From Lysobacteraceae bacterium (GTDB lineage: Bacteria; Pseudomonadota; Gammaproteobacteria; Xanthomonadales; Xanthomonadaceae): a stretch of DNA of 11,876 nt. The translations under genes and the position numbers were made by a program. The stretch is from NCBI GenBank assembly GCA_003505795.1, contig DNXT01000309.1:1-11876 (forward strand). The letters run 5' to 3'. The notes below the pieces were generated by a model, which did not search any database, was not told the DNA's origin, and was given only the letters and a program-made list of their open reading frames with translations. Shown here piece by piece: positions 8,593 to 11,876 of this stretch. The number at the start of each line of letters is the position of its first letter. The stretch's first letter is position 1.

Positions 8593-9828
8593 TCAAAACT
8601 CGCCGCGGTACCAGTTCTTCAGTTTTTTGAACAGACTTCCCGCACGCCCGGTCGGAATCGACGGACGCCGCGGATGCTCGATCTGGCTGCCCATCAGCAA
8701 CAGCCCCACGCCGGTGGCGTGCACCGGATTGCCGACCACCTCGCCCAGGCCGGTGACGTGCTGCGGGATGCCCACGCGCACCGGCATCTGCAGCATTTCC
8801 TCGGCCAGCTCGACCACGCCTTCCATCTTCGAGGCGCCGCCGGTGAGCACCATGCCGGCGCGCACCAGCTCCTCGAAGCCGGAGCGGCGCAGCTCGGCCT
8901 GCACCATCTCGAAGATCTCCTCGTAGCGACCCTGCACCGCCTGCGCCAGCGAATGGCGCGGCATGCGCCGCGGCGGGCGGTCGCCGACCGACGGCACCTG
9001 GATGCTTTCCTCGGCGGTGGCCAGCTGCGCCAGCGCGCAGGCGTAGCGCACCTTGATCTGTTCGGCCTCCGGGGTCGGCGTGCGCAGCATGTGCGCGATG
9101 TCGTTGGTGACGTGGTCGCCGGCGATCGGCAGCGAGGCGGTGTGGCAGATCGCGCCCTGCACGTACACCGCCAGGTCGGTGGTGCCCGCGCCCATGTCGA
9201 CCAGCACCACGCCGAGCTCGCGCTCGTCGGCGGTGAGCACCGCCACGCTGGAGGCCAGCGAGGACAGCACCAGGTCGTCGACCTGCAGGCCGCAGCGCTG
9301 CACGCACTTGCTGATGTTGGCCGCGGCCGACTGCGCGCACACCACCAGGTGCGCATGCACCTCCAGGCGCACGCCGGTCATGCCGACCGGATTGCGGATG
9401 CCTTCCTGCGAATCGTCGAGCACGTACTCGCGCGGGATCGCGTGCAGGATCTTCTGGTCGGCCGGGATCGCCACCGCCTTGGCGGCGTCGAGCACGCGCT
9501 CCAGGTCGCTCCAGGTCACCTCGCCGTCGCGGATCGGCACGATGCCGGGCGAGTTCTTGCACTGCACGTGGTTGCCGGAGATCGACGCGTACACCGAGCG
9601 GATCTCGCAGCCGGCCATCAGTTCGGCCTCCTCGATCGCGCGCTGGATCGACTGCACCGTCGACTCGATGTCCACCACCACGCCGCGCTTGAGGCCGCGC
9701 GACTCGTGCGAGCCGATGCCGATCACCTCGATCGGATTGCCCGGCGAGTACTCGCCGACCAGCGCCACCACCTTGGAGGTGCCGATGTCGAGTCCGACGA
9801 TGAGGGATTTGTCGCCTTTGCGGTTCAT
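8593..9828 (-). CDS. ftsA: FtsA, actin-like membrane tether of FtsZ
   Basis: FtsA is an actin-family ATPase that ties FtsZ filaments to the inner membrane and recruits later division proteins. The product has 411 residues. Phosphate-1 (DIGTSK, 14-19), phosphate-2 (DMGAGTTD, 211-218) and the adenosine motif (TGGASKMEG, 329-337) are all present. The FtsA-specific 1C region lies at about 84-165. The C-terminal amphipathic membrane helix is clear (GSLFKKLKNWYRGEF, 397-411). The start ATG overlaps the ftsQ stop as ATGA (9825-9828), and there is no separate Shine-Dalgarno, so translation is probably coupled to ftsQ. The DNA just upstream of the start belongs to the repeat-derived end of ftsQ. Confidence 0.99.
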   Translation of the reverse strand: MNRKGDKSLIVGLDIGTSKVVALVGEYSPGNPIEVIGIGSHESRGLKRGVVVDIESTVQSIQRAIEEAELMAGCEIRSVYASISGNHVQCKNSPGIVPIRDGEVTWSDLERVLDAAKAVAIPADQKILHAIPREYVLDDSQEGIRNPVGMTGVRLEVHAHLVVCAQSAAANISKCVQRCGLQVDDLVLSSLASSVAVLTADERELGVVLVDMGAGTTDLAVYVQGAICHTASLPIAGDHVTNDIAHMLRTPTPEAEQIKVRYACALAQLATAEESIQVPSVGDRPPRRMPRHSLAQAVQGRYEEIFEMVQAELRRSGFEELVRAGMVLTGGASKMEGVVELAEEMLQMPVRVGIPQHVTGLGEVVGNPVHATGVGLLLMGSQIEHPRRPSIPTGRAGSLFKKLKNWYRGEF

Positions 9829-10658
9829 GTTGTAAAGCCGGGAATGGGGAATGGGGAGTGGGGAACGGTTGGAAGCGGGATGGCTGCCTCCGGCGAGGGG
9901 TGGACGAGCGTCAAGCGACGGCCCGGTTGAGGCGGAGGCGCTTTGCCCGTTCCCGATTCCCCACTTCCCATTCCCCGCTCCACCGTGAAGCCGTTGGTGT
10001 AGCGCAGGTCCGCGCGCACGATCGGCTGCTGCGGGTTGATCAATTGCGGCAGCACCCGGGCGAAACGCTGCAGGCGCGCCTTGGCGTCGTCGCGGCCGAC
10101 CACGATCTGCAGGCCGTTGCTCAGGCCCAGCGACCAGCTGCCGCGCGCGTCCAGCTCGAGCCGGTCGACGTCGGCGCCGGTGGGAGCGAACAGCGCGCGC
10201 GACTCGTTGTAGAGCGCGACCACCTCGGCGGTCCGCGCGTCCGGGCCGCCGAGCTGCGGCAGCTTGAAATCCTTCAGCCGCGGCGGCACCGGGAACAGCC
10301 GGCCCTGCTCGGACAGCATCCGGTCGCTGCCCCAGCGCGCGAACGGCTTGTGCTCGGTGACGCGCACTTCCAGCACGTCCGGCCAGCTCTTGCGGACCTG
10401 CGCGCTTTCCACCCACGGCAGCTGCTCGATCGCGTCCTGCGCGTCCTGCAGCTTGACCGCGAAGAAGCCCGACTTCGCATACGGCAGCACCACCGCGCGC
10501 AGCTGTTCGGCCGGCACCCGCTTGAAATCGCCGCTCACGCGCAACCGGCTCAGCGGCCAGCGCTCGGCGCCGACCCAGCCGTTGAGCACGGCCACCACCG
10601 GCAGCGCGACCAGCGCCACCGCGAGCAGCCATGCCAGGATGCGCAGCGTGGTGTTCAT
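9825..10658 (-). CDS. ftsQ: FtsQ, divisome protein with a repeat-derived C-terminal tail
   Basis: FtsQ is a single-pass inner-membrane protein that links early and late division proteins by binding FtsB-FtsL in the periplasm. The product has 277 residues: a short cytoplasmic tail, a membrane segment (about 6-27, ILAWLLAVALVALPVVAVL), a POTRA domain (about 34-108, LSRLRVSGDFKRVPAEQL through VRVTEHKPFARWG) and a beta domain (about 110-228). The strand DLRYTNGFTVE (217-227) corresponds to the E. coli FtsQ segment around Tyr248 that contacts FtsB. From about residue 229 to the end the sequence is Pro/Gly/Ser-rich and is coded by an inverted heptad repeat element, so it is probably not ancestral FtsQ sequence. 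The start at MNTTLRIL is chosen for its GGAG Shine-Dalgarno seven bases upstream; a longer version would translate a heptad array. The gene overlaps ftsA by four bases. Confidence 0.97.
   Translation of the reverse strand: MNTTLRILAWLLAVALVALPVVAVLNGWVGAERWPLSRLRVSGDFKRVPAEQLRAVVLPYAKSGFFAVKLQDAQDAIEQLPWVESAQVRKSWPDVLEVRVTEHKPFARWGSDRMLSEQGRLFPVPPRLKDFKLPQLGGPDARTAEVVALYNESRALFAPTGADVDRLELDARGSWSLGLSNGLQIVVGRDDAKARLQRFARVLPQLINPQQPIVRADLRYTNGFTVERGMGSGESGTGKAPPPQPGRRLTLVHPSPEAAIPLPTVPHSPFPIPGFTT
9840..9976. repeat. Heptad inverted element inside the 3' end of ftsQ
   Basis: The left arm (9840-9868) is a run of GGGAATG-type heptads (GGGAATG, GGGAATG, GGGAGTG, GGGAACG). The right arm (9947-9976) is the inverted run with units such as CGTTCCC, GATTCCC and CATTCCC. 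A second inverted pair, GCCTCCG (9886-9892) and CGGAGGC (9933-9939), lies inside. The whole element is read in frame as the last ~49 codons of ftsQ, ending 12 bases before the ftsA start. Confidence 0.85.
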
Positions 10659-10665
10659 GGGCGCG

Positions 10666-10669
10666 CTCC
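10666..10669 (-). promoter_or_regulatory. Shine-Dalgarno of ftsQ
   Basis: GGAG on the minus strand, seven bases before the ATG, decides the ftsQ start at MNTTLRIL over a start 72 bases further upstream. It lies only nine bases from the heptad array at 10679, so folding of that array could affect access to it. Confidence 0.7.
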
Positions 10670-10678
10670 GCGCTTGGC

Positions 10679-10775
10679 GGGACCCGGGACCCGGGACCCG
10701 GGACCCGTAAAAGCAGAGGCCAAAGCGCACCCGCCCTTGATTTTATTGGGTCCCGGGTCCCGGGTCCCGGGTCCC
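10679..10775. repeat. Heptad inverted element, ddlB-ftsQ gap
   Basis: Four exact GGGACCC units (10679-10706) and four exact GGGTCCC units (10748-10775) form a perfect 28-bp inverted repeat around a 41-base spacer that is comparatively AT-rich (TTGATTTTATT). It takes up most of the 139-base gap. Each arm also contains CCCGGG palindromes and can fold on itself. Confidence 0.92.
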
Positions 10776-10797
10776 GGCCACGTTCCCATTCCCGGCT

Positions 10798-11733
10798 TCA
10801 TAGCGTCAGCTCCAGCACGTGCCAGACCAGCGATTCGAAATCGATGCCGAGCTGGCGTGCCGCCTTGGGCACCAGCGAATGGCTGGTCATGCCCGGCGCG
10901 GTGTTCACTTCGATCAGCTGCAAACCACGCACCCGGTCGCGCATCACGTCCACGCGGCCCCAGCCGGCGCATCCCGCCGCGCGGAATGCCGCCAGCGCGA
11001 GGGCGCGAATCGCCGTTTCGTCGTCGCCATCCATGCCCGGGCACAGGTACTGCGTGTCGTCGGCCACGTACTTGGCGTGGTAGTCGTACCAGTCGCCGGC
11101 CGGCACGATGCGGATCGACGGCAGTGCGAGGTCGCCGAGGATGCCGACCGTGTATTCCTCACCGACCACCATCTGCTCCATCAGCAACTCGCCCGCGTAG
11201 CCCGCGGCGAAGTCGATGGCGGCATCCAGGTCCTTTTCTTCCAGTATCCGGAAGACGCCGACGCTCGATCCTTCGTTGGAGGGCTTCACGAACACCGGCA
11301 GACCCAGTTCGCGTGCCGCAGCGTGCAGGTCGTCGCCGCGTGCGATGCGCACGAAGCGCGGCGTCGGCAGGCCCGCGGCGATCCACACCTGCTTGGTGCG
11401 GATCTTGTCCAGGGTCAGCGCCGAGCCCAGCACGCCGGGACCGGTGTACGGCACGCCCAGCGCCTGCAGCAGGCCCTGCAGCACGCCGTTCTCGCCGTCG
11501 CCGCCGTGCAGGATGTTGAAGACACGGTCGACCTTGCCCGCGTGGATCGCCTCGATCAACGCCGGAATGCCATCGACCGGCTCGGCGTCGACGCCGCGCG
11601 CACGCAGCGCCTCGAGCACGTTGCGGCCGGAATCCAGCGACACCTCGCGCTCGGAGGAGCTGCCGCCGAGCAGCACCGCGACGCGGCCGAACACGGCCGG
11701 ATCGGAATGACGGGCGGCCAGGGCGGCGCTCAT
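10798..11733 (-). CDS. ddlB: D-alanine--D-alanine ligase
   Basis: Ddl joins two D-alanines with ATP, making the dipeptide that MurF adds to the peptidoglycan precursor in the cytoplasm. The product has 311 residues with the ATP-grasp layout: N-terminal VAVLLGGSSSEREVSLDSG (18-36, Glu28 in the place of the D-Ala-binding Glu), HGGDGENG (76-83), VKPSNEGSSVGV (149-160, the ATP-gripping loop), WYDYHAKY (215-222, the substrate-closing loop) and EVNTAPGMTSHS (275-286, metal ligands). Most Ddl enzymes have GEDG where this one has GENG; I do not read this as loss of function. The start overlaps the murC stop as ATGA (11730-11733), pointing to coupled translation. It is called ddlB from its place in the dcw cluster. 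Confidence 0.98.
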   Translation of the reverse strand: MSAALAARHSDPAVFGRVAVLLGGSSSEREVSLDSGRNVLEALRARGVDAEPVDGIPALIEAIHAGKVDRVFNILHGGDGENGVLQGLLQALGVPYTGPGVLGSALTLDKIRTKQVWIAAGLPTPRFVRIARGDDLHAAARELGLPVFVKPSNEGSSVGVFRILEEKDLDAAIDFAAGYAGELLMEQMVVGEEYTVGILGDLALPSIRIVPAGDWYDYHAKYVADDTQYLCPGMDGDDETAIRALALAAFRAAGCAGWGRVDVMRDRVRGLQLIEVNTAPGMTSHSLVPKAARQLGIDFESLVWHVLELTL

Positions 11734-11876
11734 GCCTGCGCTCCCGCGCCGAAGCCTTCGTTGGCGAGTCGCTGGGCCACGTAGCCGATGTCGCCGGCGC
11801 CCATCATCAGCAGCAGGTCGCCGTCCTGCAGCACGTCCGGCAGCACCTGCAGCAGTTCCGCCACCTGCGGCACCAC
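11730..11876 (-). CDS. murC: MurC, UDP-N-acetylmuramate--L-alanine ligase, C-terminal end only
   Basis: Only the last 48 residues and the stop are in the window; the gene continues beyond the right edge. The ending, with VAELLQVLPDVLQDGDLLLM followed by MGAGDIGYVAQRLA, matches the C-terminal Rossmann-like domain of MurC, where GAGDIG is a family hallmark. MurC adds L-alanine to UDP-MurNAc in the cytoplasm. Its position just before ddlB is the usual dcw order. Confidence 0.93.
   Translation of the reverse strand: MVPQVAELLQVLPDVLQDGDLLLMMGAGDIGYVAQRLANEGFGAGAQA

Noticed and set aside
6856..9930. Open frame of about 1,000 codons on the plus strand opposite ftsZ and ftsA
   Set aside because: It crosses both genes, the repeat arrays and the gaps, is low in complexity, and resembles no family; it is an antisense artefact of GC bias.
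10659..10730. Longer ftsQ start at 10730
   Set aside because: It would translate the GGGACCC array, lacks family resemblance, and the downstream ATG has a good Shine-Dalgarno.

Overview
The window is a core-genome stretch from a GC-rich gammaproteobacterium of the Xanthomonadaceae, most likely Xanthomonas or a close relative. I infer this from protein sequences that closely resemble xanthomonad SecA, FtsZ, FtsA and LpxC as I remember them, from the gene order, and from the intergenic repeat families (GGGACCC/GGGTCCC heptads, GGGAATG heptads, and REP-like hairpins containing a GGCGCTTCGCGCC stem). No database search was possible.

Layout: reading along the minus strand from the right edge, the window holds the end of the division and cell wall (dcw) cluster: murC (3' end only), ddlB, ftsQ, ftsA, ftsZ, lpxC. 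murC/ddlB and ftsQ/ftsA overlap by ATGA. A short plus-strand gene, dciA (DUF721 helicase loader/operator), follows and converges on lpxC. Divergent from dciA, with nine bases between the two start codons, is a membrane-anchored M23 (LytM) peptidase gene, then secA, then a Nudix hydrolase fused to a TenI/thiamine-phosphate-synthase-like domain, which runs off the left edge.

Function: MurC and DdlB build peptidoglycan precursors. FtsQ, FtsA and FtsZ form and anchor the divisome. LpxC commits UDP-GlcNAc derivatives to lipid A. The M23 protein probably cuts or remodels peptidoglycan. SecA drives protein export. DciA loads or operates the DnaB replicative helicase. The Nudix protein probably sanitises oxidised nucleotides. 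I see no phage, transposase, CRISPR array, tRNA or rRNA, and no new multigene system.

What is unusual lies between the genes. The three successive junctions ddlB-ftsQ, ftsQ-ftsA and ftsA-ftsZ each carry an element of the same design: an array of GGGAnnn heptads, a spacer, then an inverted array of nnnTCCC heptads. The middle element lies inside ftsQ and appears to encode the last ~49 residues of FtsQ. The ftsZ-lpxC gap carries a 25-bp duplicate of the end of ftsZ, REP-like repeats, a good intrinsic terminator and a possible lpxC promoter. The peptidase-secA gap holds an inverted pair of REP-like units. Three back-to-back perfect hairpins follow secA, one with the secA stop codon in its loop.
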